From Spinacia oleracea (Eukaryota; Streptophyta; Magnoliopsida; Caryophyllales; Amaranthaceae), in NCBI RefSeq assembly GCF_020520425.1, contig NC_079491.1:32169449-32233448 (forward strand): a stretch of 64,000 bases of DNA. The letters run 5' to 3'. Of the stretch, positions 1-12,063 are shown piece by piece. The notes beneath the pieces were generated by a model that saw only the letters and a program-made list of their open reading frames with translations, had not been told where the DNA came from and ran no database searches. Each line of letters begins with the position of its first letter. Position 1 is the stretch's first letter. The position numbers and the translations under genes were made by a program.

Positions 1-343
1 GAACCAAACAACACAAGAGGAATTAGCCGCGAAAGAGGTAATTACTTTCTATGAAACATTGAACTTTAATTGTTTTTTTTCACCATATTATTAAATTATA
101 TGTCTGGCTAATTTTCGTATATAATTATTTCAGGCGCTAATTTCCTCCGCATTTGGTAACATTCCTAGTTATCGTGCTAGGCGTGACCACGCAAATAACG
201 TGGCAGGACCGTATCTGGATACGGGCTTGAACAACGGAGTTTTGTTCGAAGATATTCCTCAAGGGTCCCAAATCAACTTTTCTCAAGATAATTCACAAGC
301 ATTCAGTAATCTTGAGAGTTACCCGTGGTGCACAAGACTATGA
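1..343 (+). CDS. 3' end of an unknown gene, last two exons
   Basis: The window opens inside an exon (1-37) that ends at a GT donor. An AT-rich plant-type intron with a TTTCAG acceptor follows, then a last exon (134-343) ending in TGA. The two exons join in phase 0 and stay open for about 82 codons. The tail reads ...EELAAKEALISSAFGN... and ends ESYPWCTRL, with no domain that I recognise. It runs tail to tail with the Ulp1-like gene on the other strand, so it may be the last part of another transposon-type gene, such as a transposase, but nothing in the visible residues shows this. The splice sites and uninterrupted frame are seen; the identity is unknown. Confidence 0.45.
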
Positions 344-591
344 TGCATGTTTTTTTTTAATGTAGTTAAAGACGTTAATTGAATTATTTTCTATATGCAA
401 TCAAGGTTTTAATGCAAAGATGTAACTTGAATTTATTTATAAATCTAATTATGGATTGCAATTTCATATTTATTCGTTGTTAACGATACGGAGTAAAACA
501 TTTGTAACAGGAATTAGAGTAGTGAATATTGTGTGTAATCGTAAAACAATTGTTGTGACCAAGTTTTGAATTTTAAAAACTGCATTGAATT

Positions 592-1316
592 TTAAAAAAT
601 GAAAAGGGAGGGGGGGGGGGGGGGCAGTTATGTTCAAGCGTGGATTCGAACCCGTGACCATAGAGTAAAGCGCGCCCTATTATGAGGCAAGTAATGTGAC
701 CAAGTTGACGGTGAGGCAAAGCCATTAGCAGTTTCGAATTAATATAGTACTTAAGCCTCCGTCCTTTTTGGAAATTGAATTAAATCGTAAAACAATTGTT
801 GTGTGTTTATATAAAACAAAATAGTAAAAAAAAAATGTTAATAGTAGAAACGACTGCAGAAAATTTTAAAAAATGAAAAGGGATAGGGGGGGGAGGGGAG
901 CAGTTATGTTCAAGCGTGGATTCGAACCCGTGACCATAGAGTAAAGCGCGCCCTATTATGAGGCAAGTAATGTGACCAAGTTGACGGTGAGGCAAAGCCA
1001 TTGGCAGTTTCGAATTAATATAGTACTTAAGCCTCCATCCTTTTTGGAAATTGAATTAAATCGTAAAACAATTGTTGTGTGTTTATATAAAACAAAATAG
1101 TAAAAAAAATGTGAATAGTAGAAAAGACTGCAGAAAATTTTAAAAAATGAAAAGGGATGGGGGGGGAGGGGAGAGTTTATGTTCAAGCGTGGATTCGAAC
1201 CCGTGACCATAGAGTAAAGTGCGCCCTATTATGAGGCAAGTAATGTGACCAAGTTGACGGTGAGGCAAAGCCATTGGTAGTTTCGAATTGATATAGTACT
1301 TAAGCCTCCGTCGTTG
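592..1316 (-). repeat. three tandem ~275-bp units with tRNA-like B box
   Basis: Three head-to-tail units carry GGATTCGAACCCGTGACC at 642, 918 and 1191, so the period is about 275 bp. Read on the minus strand each contains GGTCACGGGTTCGAATCC, a good Pol III B box, and about 50 bases upstream TGTCAACTTGG-like sequence that loosely fits an A box. A G-rich tract and an AAAATGAAAAGGG tail follow. The same module occurs once each near 22484 and 25260. This looks like a tRNA-derived SINE or tRNA-related module that was tandemly duplicated. No target-site duplication was found. Confidence 0.6.
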
Positions 1317-1897
1317 TAGCCATTTGAATTAGGCCGTTTCTTACAATTGTGTTTCTTAAAGGTTGATACTAGAAGCCACACAATTCATGATAGTAAACTA
1401 GATTCGTGGAAATGTAGCGTCATTTTCTATCGTCGACCCTTGAACTTGTATCACAATACTTATTGGAATCGATAAAACCTTGTTTTATTTGTTGTGACGA
1501 TATATTGAAAGAGTAGAATACATATTTGCATAGTTTAAAATGTTTTACCAATTTTACACACAAATTTTCTCCATCGACATAACGTACTCGGAACTGTTTA
1601 CGTGCATTATTTTTCCCTTTTTCCTCTTCTATTAAAATAAGATATAATTACTCACTCGCCAATGTTATATTGTCAATTTGTAAACTTTATAAGATGTTGT
1701 AGTTTCAATATATAACGAAAAGAGAATTTTATAAGATAACATCAAAATGTTATAAATTAAACGCTTTGTCTGACCCAAAATTAGACGATAGAAATCACAT
1801 TAAAATGTCAAAGTACTGACCCAAAATGAGTAAAATTCAAAATATCCAGAGTGCAACAAAAACATAGAAATTGTTTTGAAAATTTTAAATCTGATCC
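1317..1897. other. AT-rich spacer downstream of the Ulp1-like gene
   Basis: No open frame, RNA gene or recognisable repeat is seen here. The stretch lies between the tRNA-like tandem units and the stop codon of the minus-strand Ulp1-like gene, so it should contain that gene's 3' untranslated region. Confidence 0.5.
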
Positions 1898-2740
1898 CTA
1901 TCCAGCAACATTTGAGACAATCCTTAAAACTTCTTTTGGACTCTTCTCGTTGTTCGAGTGTCCAAGTAGACGTCCAAGGATGTAGGCGCGAACTTGCTTG
2001 ACATTTTGTAATACCCCGAATTTTTAAAACTCGATTAATTATGCTTAAGTATTTTTTTATCATTTTAAATCCTAAATTCAAACTTTATTTTAATTAACGA
2101 AGTTTTATTTCGCTTGAATTTTTAATTTAAATTTCATATTCACAAGCTTAATCTTAATATTTTCGGATTCTAAATAATTTCGAAACGTTCTTATCTTTAT
2201 TCGAAAACTAAACCTATTTTACAAAAGTTTTATTTCACGATTTATTTATTTTTCAGATTATATTAATCTCGTATTTTCGAGAATAATTACGTTTTAAATA
2301 TTTCGTACGTTTTCGTTAACGACTTATTCGGAAAATAAATTCAATTACTTGCACCATATAAAATTATTTTCGGAAATTAATTTAGCCAAATCATTATTTT
2401 AATAGTAATTAAATTCTGAAAATTAGCTCAAAATTACGAAATTACCCTTATTAACACCTAAATGAAACAAATCAGTTTCTCTTCTTTCTCTTCTTCTTCC
2501 TCACGCCACTTTGGCCATGGAAGTCAAAACCTTCACTTTCTACTTGTCACCACCACAAGGCAACTCAATATACTTGTCACCACCATAATGCAACTCAAGA
2601 CTTACTCATCAAACCTATGTGAATATCTGGAAATCTAAACTAGAATAGCTCATCTTAATCATCACTTTCATTGATTCAATTTCTTCCACTTGTCAATACA
2701 ATCAAGCTGAGTTGTTGCATTCATGGAGCCCCATGACAAC

Positions 2741-2748
2741 TATAAATA
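2741..2748 (+). promoter_or_regulatory. TATA box of the 5' LTR
   Basis: TATAAATA lies in the context ACAACTATAAATAGC and repeats at 10237 in the 3' LTR. It is the only strong TATA box found in the LTR, so transcription probably starts near 2770. Confidence 0.6.
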
Positions 2749-3569
2749 GCTGCTCAATCATCCCAAATGAACCACAAATCAGATTAACCACCAATTTATA
2801 ATTCACCATTGAAATTCATTTAAAATAAATTCAAGATTTTAGAACACCATAACCACCACCACCGTGATTGCCGCCAGCCGCCACCACCACTGCCTTATTT
2901 CTCCGGCAACCCCAACAACCCGCACCACCACCCTTCGCCGTCCCTTTTCCCCCGCGCCCAACCTCCCCTTCGTCGTCCCTCTCCTCTGCGCCCAACTCCC
3001 TCCGCCTCTCTCTTCCACGAAGCCACTCCAGTCGACACCGCACCTCCCTGCCACCACCATCACCAACGCATTGCGCCGCCCAGAACCACCCAGCCGCCGC
3101 CCTCCATCTTTTTTTCCCTCCGCTGCTTCACCCTCCTGTTTCTCTCCTTCGTGCCTGCTCTGTCTTGTGCGTGAAACCAAGTTCCAACTTTGGAACTTTG
3201 GTTTGCTTAATAACTCAAAGTAAGCCCAAATCCTACTTAGGCCCAATTCTTCTTATTAAAATTTCTGATTTTTGCTATTTCATTCCAATGAGTATTATTT
3301 GATGCAATTAAATTTAAGAACTATCTAGCATTATTATTATTTTTAAATTTAAACTACTAACACATGTATTCCCTTAAAACTTGAATTTGATAATAAACTT
3401 TATTTAATTAATTTATGAATTTATCAATCAAAACTTATTTAGAAATATTGATTTTACAATATTTATCTTTTTAATATTAATTAAATAATTTAATCTTTTG
3501 AAAGAATTCGGACTCGGAGCTCAGGACGAACGAACCAAGGAAAAAGGCCTGTCAAATCGTGGAATTGAG

Positions 3570-4275
3570 GTAACGGCTATTGCTAGTACCCGCAATTCCC
3601 TTATAAATGCGTTTATGAAAATACAATGTTATGATTTATTTATGAATTGAATGCTTTGACATGTTTTATGAACTGCGGGAAATGAAATGTGATTTGATTG
3701 AATTATTTATTATAATATGATTGATTGAAATTCTTATAAAACGATCTTTATAAGAAACCATGAATGAAATGATGTCTCTATAATGCCAGGAAAGAAATGA
3801 TATTTTATGGATCCCAGGATCTAAATGATGTTTTATCATGATCTCATGATCTAAAGGAATTATGTTACTTCTACTGAAGTAAAAAGGCTAAAATGTAAAA
3901 TTAAACGAAACATGATAAATGAAAGTGAAATTCCTAGTCCGTTTGGCAGTATATGTTCACAGGTTACGATTCTCGGTCATGCATGTACCCATGGGGCATC
4001 CGCCCATTGAGCCAAGGCTCTCATGTTTTCGGGCCAAGGCCCCATGTTTTATGGACAGCGGTCCATCGTGGAAGACGTTCCACCATGTCATACTTGCCAC
4101 GACTAGCATGTGCACCCTAAAGTTGAAAATGAATTAAATAAAGGATTTTATAAAATGTTTTACGTTATTCTATTCTCCCTGTGTTATTAAATAAAATGAA
4201 ATGAAATGAATTTACGTTGCTAGAATAGTTCGTTACTGAGTCTTCGGCTCACCGTTATTTTGTTTTCTGTTTTAG
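3570..4275 (+). other. putative leader intron inside the LTR
   Basis: A donor GAG|GTAACG (3570) and an acceptor with a good pyrimidine tract, TTTTCTGTTTTAG|GT (4275), bracket 706 bp. About 80 bp around the donor and a similar length around the acceptor are nearly identical in the LTRs at 30885-41088, while the sequence between them differs. This conservation suggests functional splice sites. Splicing itself is inferred. Confidence 0.45.
3991..4084 (+). repeat. ladder of five short hairpins in the 5' LTR
   Basis: Five inverted repeats follow each other at about 20-bp spacing: ATGGG/CCCAT, GAGCC/GGCTC, GGGCC/GGCCC, ATGGAC/GTCCAT and GTGGAA/TTCCAC. Loops are 2 to 7 bases. All stems are perfect and have different sequences. 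Confidence 0.75.
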
Positions 4276-4570
4276 GTACCGCTGGGAACGATGGGAACGA
4301 GTAGTGGCGAGGATTTCACTTTAATAATTCCCACCTAGTTTATGCCTTGAGTTTTAATAGTTTAATTAAAGACTTTTAGTAATTTATGCACCTTTATTTT
4401 GGTAATATTAAAGATTATTATATTAATTTTTGGGATTTAATATCTTATGATTGATGGTTGCCTTGTAATTCCCAAGAGGGAGTTACGGCAGGTAATGCCC
4501 CGACCAATTAGGTTAATTCCGCTGCTAATTATGCTTTAATAATGTAATTAGAGGTCGGGGTGTTACAGTT

Positions 4571-4583
4571 TGGTATCAAGAGC
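4571..4583 (+). promoter_or_regulatory. primer-binding site, initiator tRNA-Met type
   Basis: TGGTATCAAGAGC lies 3 bases past the LTR end. It matches the usual plant TGGTATCAGAGC site with one extra A. The related element at 38110 has a variant with an extra T. Confidence 0.8.
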
Positions 4584-4779
4584 AAAGGTTCTGGACCATA
4601 AGTGCTAAACCTTATGGGTTTTCGCACGAATTGAATTTATTAGGCTTTAAGTAAAGAGTTTTAAGGAATGAATTAAAAAGAATGCTCTTAAATCTTGCTA
4701 AGTTAAAATGAATATGAGTGTGAGTGTAGGAACGGGATCAAAGGGATTATTTTATTATTTTGCTTCAATCTGATAAGAT

Positions 4780-5241
4780 ATGTTACACAGAATGTCGACT
4801 ATCGATGCTGTCAATGATGTCACCAACGGGGCTCACAATGAGCACCATGTTCATGATGATAACAATGTTATCCACGAGGAGAATGTCCAGGTTGATGGAC
4901 ATGAGGAGAGAATGGAACGGTTGGAAAATGTGAGTGCAATGTTGGCCGAGTTAGTCCATGATTCTCGGAAAAAGAAAGATGTAAGTGGGAACGAGAATGC
5001 AACGATGTTCAAGAACTTTTCATCGCTCAACCCACCATCCTACGATGGCAAGCCCGATCCAGTTGAGTTCGAGGATTGGATAAGTCGCATTGATCAGTTG
5101 TTTGAAACCCTGCAATGCCCGGAGAAATGGAAGGTTGACTTTGCGGTGTTTTATTTAACGGGCCAAGCAGGATTATGGTGGAAAGTCAACAAGGAACGAA
5201 AGAATGTGTCAGGATTTGGTTGGACCAACTCCAGAAATTAA
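4780..5241 (+). CDS. gag: gag N-terminal part, cut off by a frameshift
   Basis: The frame starts at ATG 4780 (a second ATG follows four codons later) and runs 153 codons. It contains the retrotransposon gag core seen in plant chromoviruses: a [11 protein letters not shown] segment, [13 protein letters not shown], and [11 protein letters not shown] near the end. It stops at TAA just after TGG ACC, whereas the gag similarity carries on in another frame from about 5225. Tekay elements normally encode gag-pol as one polyprotein, so a one-base loss near 5224-5235 is the simplest reading. Capsid proteins of this kind assemble the virus-like particle in the cytoplasm. The N-terminus is acidic and histidine-rich and is still recognisable in the minus-strand element at 37704. 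Confidence 0.85.
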   Translation: MLHRMSTIDAVNDVTNGAHNEHHVHDDNNVIHEENVQVDGHEERMERLENVSAMLAELVHDSRKKKDVSGNENATMFKNFSSLNPPSYDGKPDPVEFEDWISRIDQLFETLQCPEKWKVDFAVFYLTGQAGLWWKVNKERKNVSGFGWTNSRN

Positions 5242-8200
5242 TGAGAGACAAGTTTTATCCACCATCCTTAAGGAAACAAAAGGAAGATGAATTTCTCCAC
5301 CTGCAACAAGGAACAATGAGCGTGCTGGAATACGCAAATAAGTTCATGGAGTTGTCAAGGTTTGCACCAGACTTGGTGTCGACAGAACAGTCCAGGATGA
5401 ACCGTTTCGAGCGAGGTCTGCACCTTAAGTACCAGGATAGGTTGTCCACTCAAAGGTTTACTTCATATCAGGATTTGGTCGATATCACAGTTAATGTAGA
5501 GCGAGTGGTATTACTTCGAGAAGCGAAGAATGTTGGGTATAAAAGGAGAAATGATAACCAAAGCCAAGGAGGAGCAAAGAAGCCTAACCAAAGTTATCAG
5601 GGAAATCAAAGGAGGAACGATGGTAATCAAGGAAATAATAGGGGACAAGGATTTCAGGGAAGGAACAATCGATCGCAAGGATGTGCCAAATGTGGAAAAA
5701 GGAGTCATGTTGAGAGTGAATGTCGTGTGGGCACAAATGCTTGTTACCGATGTGGAAGTCATGATCATTACGTCAGAGATTGCCCAAATCAAGTGACGTC
5801 AACCATGAGAGGACCAGTTCCAACTAACAACGATCGTGGTCGTAACAACAACCATGCCTCAGGTTCAAACCGCAACCCACCTCGACCCCCGCCAACTGGA
5901 AGAGTTTTTGTGATGAGACAAGATGAAGCAGATGAGGATGATAATGTTATCACCGGTACCTTTTCTATCCATTCTTTACCTGCCCAAGTTCTTTTTGATT
6001 CTGGAGCTTCACATTCCTTTATTTCACCATTGTTTGCTAAATGTTTAAGTTTGAAACCATGTTGTGACTTTCATGCTATGAGTGTTTCCCTTCCTAGTGG
6101 AGAAATAGTGAAATGTAGAACCATGTATAGAGATTGTCCCATTGTAATAGAAAAAGTAGAGTTTCTAGCAGACTTAGTAGCCTTTGACCTATCTGAATTT
6201 GATGTAATCTTGGGAATGAATTGGTTGACTAAGTATGAAGCTAACCTTAATTGTTCGAGGCAAAGTGTGACCCTTAGAACACCAAATGGAGAGAGAGTTT
6301 CATTCCATAAGTTAGTAAGAAAACCAACGATTCAAATTGTCCATGCTTTGAGAGCACGTAAAATGATTGAGAGTGGTTTATCTGGTTACCTATGTAGTGT
6401 GGTTGACCTAAATACCCATGTACCTTCCATTACTGACATCCCTGTTGTATGTGAATACCCGCATGTTTTTCCAGAAGAAATACCTAGTATTCCCCCACCA
6501 AGAGAGTTAGATTTCAGCATTGAATTAATTCCCGGATCTACCCCTGTTTCTAAGGCACCATATAGAATGGCACCAGCTGAGTTACAAGAATTAAAGAAAC
6601 AATTAGATGAGTTACTTGAAAAAGGATATGTTCGACCTAGTGTTTCACCTTGGGGAGCCCCTGTCTTGTTTGTAAAGAAAAAGGACAGAACTATGAGGTT
6701 ATGCATAGATTATCGAGAGTTAAACAAGATTACCATTAAGAATAAGTATCCTTTACCCCGTATTGATGATTTGTTTGACCAACTTCGAGGTGCAAAGGTG
6801 TTTTCTAAGATTGATTTGAGGTCAGGTTACCATCAACTTCGAATTAAACCTGAGGATATTCCAAAGACAGCCTTTAGAACTAGATATGGTCACTATGAGT
6901 TTGTTGTGATGCCTTTTGGGTTAACCAATGCGCCCGCTGTATTTATGGATTTGATGAACCGTATTTTTAAACCATGCCTTGATAAGTTTGTAGTCGTTTT
7001 CATTGATGATATTTTGGTATATTCTAAGAGTAATGAGGAACACGAGGAGCACCTGAGAAAAGTGTTAGATATGTTGATTGAAAACCAGTTATATGCTAAG
7101 TTGTCGAAATGTGAATTCTGGCTTAAGGAAATATCATTTTTAGGACATATTATCTCTGAGAAAGGTGTATCTGTTGATCCTGAGAAAATAAAAGCAATTG
7201 TGGAATGGCCTAGACCAACTAATGTACCTGAAGTACGGAGTTTTATGGGTTTAGCTGGATACTATCGAAGATTTGTTCAAGATTTCTCTAAGGTTGCCTT
7301 ACCCATAACCCGATTAGTTAGAAAGAATACTAAATTTGTGTGGAATAATGATTGTGAATGTGCATTTCAAGAACTTAAGAAACGTCTTACCACTGCCCCT
7401 ATTCTTACCCTTCCATCTGGAGCTGACGGATTTGTAATCTATAGTGATGCTTCCAAGAATGGGTTAGGATGTGTCTTGATGCAAAACGGAAAAGTTATAG
7501 CTTATGCTTCACGCCAACTCAAAGTTCATGAACAAAATTACCCTACCCATGACCTCGAACTTGCAGCTGTTGTTTTCGCCCTTAAGATTTGGAGACATTA
7601 TTTGTATGGAGTTTCGTGTCAAATTTTCACTGACCATAAAAGCCTTAAGTACATTTTCACCCAAAAAGAACTCAACATGAGACAATGTAGGTGGTTAGAA
7701 CTTCTTAAAGATTACGATCTTGATATTCAATATCATCCCGGAAAGGCTAACGTTGTTGCAGATGCATTAAGTCGAAAGTCTCACTTAAATTCTATCCTAA
7801 CTTTCTCCCGAGTCAACCAAGATGATATGCAAAAGATGGAAATTGAGTTTATCAAGGAAGGAAGTGCTTGTTTGAATGTGATGGTAATAAAGCCAACTTT
7901 GATTAATGAGATTAAGGAAGCGCAATGTAAAGACTCACAATTAGAGAGAATAAGGAGTGGGGTGGGAAATGGAAAGTCACTCGGTTTTGTCATTCAAGAA
8001 GATGGTACGTTAAGGTTTCAGGGAAGATTATGTGTGCCTAATGATGAGAAGTTGAAAAAGAGAATTTTAGAAGAAGCTCATAGTTCACCATATTCGATTC
8101 ACCCAGGAGGAAATAAGATGTATAAAGATTTGAAGCAAGTGTATTGGTGGAGCAATATGAAGCAAGAAGTAGCAGATTATGTGGCTAAATGTTTGACATG

Positions 8201-9326
8201 TCAGAGAATCAAGATCGAACATCAGAGACCAGCAGGTTTGTTACAACCTCTGGATGTGCCAGAATGGAAATGGGATTCCGTGTCGATGGATTTTATCTTG
8301 GGCTTACCGAGGTCAACCAAGGGAATGAATTCTATTTGGGTTATTGTTGATCGATTGACAAAATCAGCACATTTCTTAGCAGTAAAGAACAATTCGAGTT
8401 TAGATCAACTGGCTGAACTATATGTGAATACTATTGTGAGATTGCATGGGGTGCCTAGTTCGATTATTTCTGATCGTGATACGAGATATCAATCCACCTA
8501 TTGGAAAGAATTGCAGAAAGCTCTTGGAACAAAGCTCAACTTCAGTACTGCATTTCACCCAACGACTGATGGTCAAACAGAACGCACTAACCAAATTGTT
8601 GAGGATATGTTGAGAGCATGTGTTTTAGATTTTCAAGGAACTTGGGAAAAGTTCCTACCTATGGTTGAATTTTCATACAACAACAGTTATCAGGCCACCA
8701 TTGGTATGGCACCGTATGAAGCTCTTTATGGAAGGAGATGTCGAACACCGTTGTGCTGGAGTGATATTGATGAAGCACGTGTTATAGGACCTGAATTGAT
8801 TCAAGAAACTACTGACAAGATTCGTTTGATCCAATCAAGAATGAAGGCAGCACAAAGTAGGCAAAAGAGTTATGCAGACCAACGAAGAAGACCATTAGAA
8901 TTTGAAGTTGGAAATCACGTGTTCTTGAAAATTTCGCCAACGAAAGGAATAATGAGATTTGGTCAAACAGGAAAATTGAGCCCAAGATACATCGGTCCAT
9001 ATGAGATATTAGAAAGAGTAGGAGCAGTAGCATATCGGCTAGCTTTACCAACCGACTTGGAAAAGGTGCATAATGTGTTCCACGTGTCGATGTTAAGAAA
9101 ATATGTTCCTGATCCTAGTCATGTGATTACGCACGAACCCTTGTTATTGCGTAACGATCTTACATATGAGGAAAAACCAATTGAAATTCTTGAACGAAGA
9201 GAAAAGCGACTTAGAAACAAAGTAATTCCAATGGTTAAAGTCTTGTGGGCCAATCACTTGACATCTGAAGCCACATGGGAAGTCGAAGCACAAATGAGAT
9301 CGAAATATCCCCAGTTATTCGTTTAG
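5175..9326 (+). CDS. pol: gag C-terminus plus pol polyprotein with chromodomain
   Basis: One open frame of 1,383 codons (the first ATG at 5175 is probably not the natural start). Domains in order: the rest of the gag core to about residue 110; two CCHC zinc knuckles (about 170-205, CAKCGKRSH and CYRCGSHDH); aspartic protease (DSGA at 275); reverse transcriptase with FIDD at 609-612; RNase H (SDAS near 757-760); integrase with an HHCC finger (about 975-1015) and catalytic region with SDRDTRY near 1099; a C-terminal chromodomain from about 1335, reading [12 protein letters not shown]. All catalytic motifs are present and there is no internal stop. The enzymes copy RNA to DNA and insert it, and the chromodomain directs integration to modified chromatin. 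Expression would need the upstream gag frame, which is shifted by one base. Confidence 0.92.
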   Translation: MVESQQGTKECVRIWLDQLQKLMRDKFYPPSLRKQKEDEFLHLQQGTMSVLEYANKFMELSRFAPDLVSTEQSRMNRFERGLHLKYQDRLSTQRFTSYQDLVDITVNVERVVLLREAKNVGYKRRNDNQSQGGAKKPNQSYQGNQRRNDGNQGNNRGQGFQGRNNRSQGCAKCGKRSHVESECRVGTNACYRCGSHDHYVRDCPNQVTSTMRGPVPTNNDRGRNNNHASGSNRNPPRPPPTGRVFVMRQDEADEDDNVITGTFSIHSLPAQVLFDSGASHSFISPLFAKCLSLKPCCDFHAMSVSLPSGEIVKCRTMYRDCPIVIEKVEFLADLVAFDLSEFDVILGMNWLTKYEANLNCSRQSVTLRTPNGERVSFHKLVRKPTIQIVHALRARKMIESGLSGYLCSVVDLNTHVPSITDIPVVCEYPHVFPEEIPSIPPPRELDFSIELIPGSTPVSKAPYRMAPAELQELKKQLDELLEKGYVRPSVSPWGAPVLFVKKKDRTMRLCIDYRELNKITIKNKYPLPRIDDLFDQLRGAKVFSKIDLRSGYHQLRIKPEDIPKTAFRTRYGHYEFVVMPFGLTNAPAVFMDLMNRIFKPCLDKFVVVFIDDILVYSKSNEEHEEHLRKVLDMLIENQLYAKLSKCEFWLKEISFLGHIISEKGVSVDPEKIKAIVEWPRPTNVPEVRSFMGLAGYYRRFVQDFSKVALPITRLVRKNTKFVWNNDCECAFQELKKRLTTAPILTLPSGADGFVIYSDASKNGLGCVLMQNGKVIAYASRQLKVHEQNYPTHDLELAAVVFALKIWRHYLYGVSCQIFTDHKSLKYIFTQKELNMRQCRWLELLKDYDLDIQYHPGKANVVADALSRKSHLNSILTFSRVNQDDMQKMEIEFIKEGSACLNVMVIKPTLINEIKEAQCKDSQLERIRSGVGNGKSLGFVIQEDGTLRFQGRLCVPNDEKLKKRILEEAHSSPYSIHPGGNKMYKDLKQVYWWSNMKQEVADYVAKCLTCQRIKIEHQRPAGLLQPLDVPEWKWDSVSMDFILGLPRSTKGMNSIWVIVDRLTKSAHFLAVKNNSSLDQLAELYVNTIVRLHGVPSSIISDRDTRYQSTYWKELQKALGTKLNFSTAFHPTTDGQTERTNQIVEDMLRACVLDFQGTWEKFLPMVEFSYNNSYQATIGMAPYEALYGRRCRTPLCWSDIDEARVIGPELIQETTDKIRLIQSRMKAAQSRQKSYADQRRRPLEFEVGNHVFLKISPTKGIMRFGQTGKLSPRYIGPYEILERVGAVAYRLALPTDLEKVHNVFHVSMLRKYVPDPSHVITHEPLLLRNDLTYEEKPIEILERREKRLRNKVIPMVKVLWANHLTSEATWEVEAQMRSKYPQLFV

Positions 9327-9489
9327 AAACGATAAGACGTATGAATCTTTATTATGTTATATGAATGATTATGTTATAATGTTATTCGATCATATTTGCA
9401 TAACGAATAAAACGATTGAGTATGACATGTATGATTTCTAAGAATGGAAAGTTCGACTGAGCTCCAGTTTTGAGGACGAAACTTTTTCT

Positions 9490-9502
9490 AAGGGGGTAAG
9501 AG
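9490..9502 (+). promoter_or_regulatory. polypurine tract
   Basis: AAGGGGGTAAGAG ends directly before the 3' LTR. The same block, reversed, adjoins the LTR end at 33861 in the minus-strand relative. Confidence 0.75.
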
Positions 9503-12063
9503 TGTAATACCCCGAATTTTTAAAACTCGATTAATTATGCTTAAGTATTTTTTTATCATTTTAAATCCTAAATTCAAACTTTATTTTAATTAACGAAGTT
9601 TTATTTCGCTTGAATTTTTAATTTAAATTTCATATTCACAAGCTTAATCTTAATATTTTCGGATTCTAAATAATTTCGAAACGTTCTTATCTTTATTCGA
9701 AAACTAAACCTATTTTACAAAAGTTTTATTTCACGATTTATTTATTTTTCAGATTATATTAATCTCGTATTTTCGAGAATAATTACGTTTTAAATATTTC
9801 GTACGTTTTCGTTAACGACTTATTCGGAAAATAAATTCAATTACTTGCACCATATAAAATTATTTTCGGAAATTAATTTAGCCAAATCATTATTTTAATA
9901 CTAATTAAATTCTGAAAATTAGCTCAAAATTACGAAATTACCCTTATTAACACCTAAATGAAACAAATCAGTTTCTCTTCTTTCTCTTCTTCTTCCTCAC
10001 GCCACTTTGGCCATGGAAGTCAAAACCTTCACTTTCTACTTGTCACCACCACAAGGCAACTCAATCTACTTGTCACCACCATAATGCAACTCAAGACTTA
10101 CTCATCAAACCTATGTGAATATCTGGAAATCTAAACTAGAATAGCTCATCTTAATCATCACTTTCATTGATTCAATTTCTTCCACTTGTCAATACAATCA
10201 AGCTGAGTTGTTGCATTCATGGAGCCCCATGACAACTATAAATAGCTGCTCAATCATCCCAAATGAACCACAAATCAGATTAACCACCAATTTATAATTC
10301 ACCATTGAAATTCATTTAAAATAAATTCAAGATTTTAGAACACCATAACCACCACCACCGTGACTGCCGCCAGCCGCCACCACCACTGCCTTATTTCTCC
10401 GGCAACCCCAATAACCCGCACCACCACCCTTCGCCGTCCCTTTTCCCCCGCGCCCAACCTCCCCTTCGTCGTCCCTCTCCTCTGCGCCCAACTCCCTCCG
10501 CCTCTCTCTTCCACGAAGCCACTCCAGTCGACACCGCACCTCCCTGCCACCACCATCACCAGCGCATTGCGCCGCCCAGAACCACCCAGCCGCCGCCCTC
10601 CATCTTTTTTTCCCTCCGCTGCTTCACCCTCCTGTTTCTCTCCTTCGTGCCTGCTCTGTCTTGTGCGTGAAACCAAGTTCCAACTTTGGAACTTTGGTTT
10701 GCTTAATAACTCAAAGTAAGCCCAAATCCTACTTAGGCCCAATTCTTCTTATTAAAATTTCTGATTTTTGCTATTTCATTCCAATGAGTATTATTTGATG
10801 CAATTAAATTTAAGAACTATCTAGCATTATTATTATTTTTAAATTTAAACTACTAACACATGTATTCCCTTAAAACTTGAATTTGATAATAAACTTTATT
10901 TAATTAATTTATGAATTTATCAATTAAAACTTATTTAGAAATATTGATTTTACAATATTTATCTTTTTAATATTAATTAAATAATTTAATCTTTTGAAAG
11001 AATTCGGACTCGGAGCTCAGGACGAACGAACCAAGGAAAAAGGCCTGTCAAATCGTGGAATTGAGGTAACGGCTATTGCTAGTACCCGCAATTCCCTTAT
11101 AAATGCGTTTATGAAAATACAATGTTATGATTTATTTATGAATTGAATGCTTTGACATGTTTTATGAATTGCGGTAAATGAAATGTGATTTGATTGAATT
11201 ATTTATTATAATATGATTGATTGAAATTCTTATAAAACGATCTTTATAAGAAACCATGAATGAAATGATGTCTCTATAATGCCAGGAAAGAAATGATATT
11301 TTATGGATCCCAGGATCTAAATGATGTTTTATCATGATCTCATGATCTAAAGGAATTATGTTACTTCTACTGAAGTAAAAAGGCTAAAATGTAAAATTAA
11401 ACGAAACATGATAAATGAAAGTGAAATTCCTAGTCCGTTTGGCAGTATATGTTCACAGGTTACGATTCTCGGTCATGCATGTACCCATGGGGCATCCGCC
11501 CATTGAGCCAAGGCTCTCATGTTTTCGGGCCAAGGCCCCATGTTTTATGGACAGCGGTCCATCGTGGAAGACGTTCCACCATGTCATACTTGCCACGACT
11601 AGCATGTGCACCCTAAAGTTGAAAATGAATTAAATAAAGGATTTTATAAAATGTTTTACGTTATTCTATTCTCCCTGTGTTATTAAATAAAATGAAATGA
11701 AATGAATTTACGTTGCTAGAATAGTTCGTTACTGAGTCTTCGGCTCACCGTTATTTTGTTTTCTGTTTTAGGTACCGCTGGGAACGATGGGAACGAGTAG
11801 TGGCGAGGATTTCACTTTAATAATTCCCACCTAGTTTATGCCTTGAGTTTTAATAGTTTAATTAAAGACTTTTAGTAATTTATGCACCTTTATTTTGGTA
11901 ATATTAAAGATTATTATATTAATTTTTGGGATTTAATATCTTATGATTGATGGTTGCCTTGTAATTCCCAAGAGGGAGTTACGACAGGTAATGCCCCGAC
12001 CAATTAGGTTAATTCCGCTGCTAATTATGCTTTAATAATGTAATTAGAGGTCGGGGTGTTACA
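9503..12063 (+). repeat. 3' LTR of the Tekay-like element
   Basis: Same length as the 5' LTR (2,561 bp). Differences counted by eye include the bases aligned with 2398, 2569, 2864 and a pair near 3675. The TATA box copy lies at 10237 and the hairpin ladder at 11487-11580. Confidence 0.92.

Larger units (their letters stand above)
2007..4567 (+). repeat. 5' LTR of the Tekay-like element
   Basis: It starts TGTAATACCCCG and ends GGTCGGGGTGTTACA. It holds a TATA box at 2741, a C-rich CCA/CCG tract (about 2850-3150), a putative leader intron (3570-4275) and an array of short hairpins (3991-4084). The open frames in the C-rich tract start with non-ATG codons and look like composition artefacts. 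Confidence 0.92.
2007..12063 (+). mobile_element. Tekay-like chromovirus LTR retrotransposon, young, complete
   Basis: A 10,057-bp Ty3/gypsy element is bounded by TG...CA and by the perfect 5-bp target duplication CATTT (2002-2006 and 12064-12068). Both LTRs are 2,561 bp and I count only about nine substitutions between them, so the insertion is recent. The order is LTR, primer-binding site, gag, protease, RT, RNase H, integrase, chromodomain, polypurine tract, LTR. A terminal chromodomain after integrase identifies a chromovirus, and long LTRs with this layout fit the Tekay/Del clade. It landed in the last exon of the Ulp1-like gene in opposite orientation. A frameshift in gag probably makes this copy non-autonomous despite its youth. 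Confidence 0.93.

Noticed and set aside
600..700. Functional tRNA gene
   Set aside because: Only the B-box region fits; I could not form an acceptor stem or anticodon arm, and copies sit in tandem with G-rich linkers.
2831..3302. Several overlapping open frames of 70-144 codons in the LTR C-rich tract, repeated at 10327-10742
   Set aside because: They sit on both strands of a CCA/CCG-rich tract, lack ATG starts in the sense frames and show only composition bias. They are part of the LTR.
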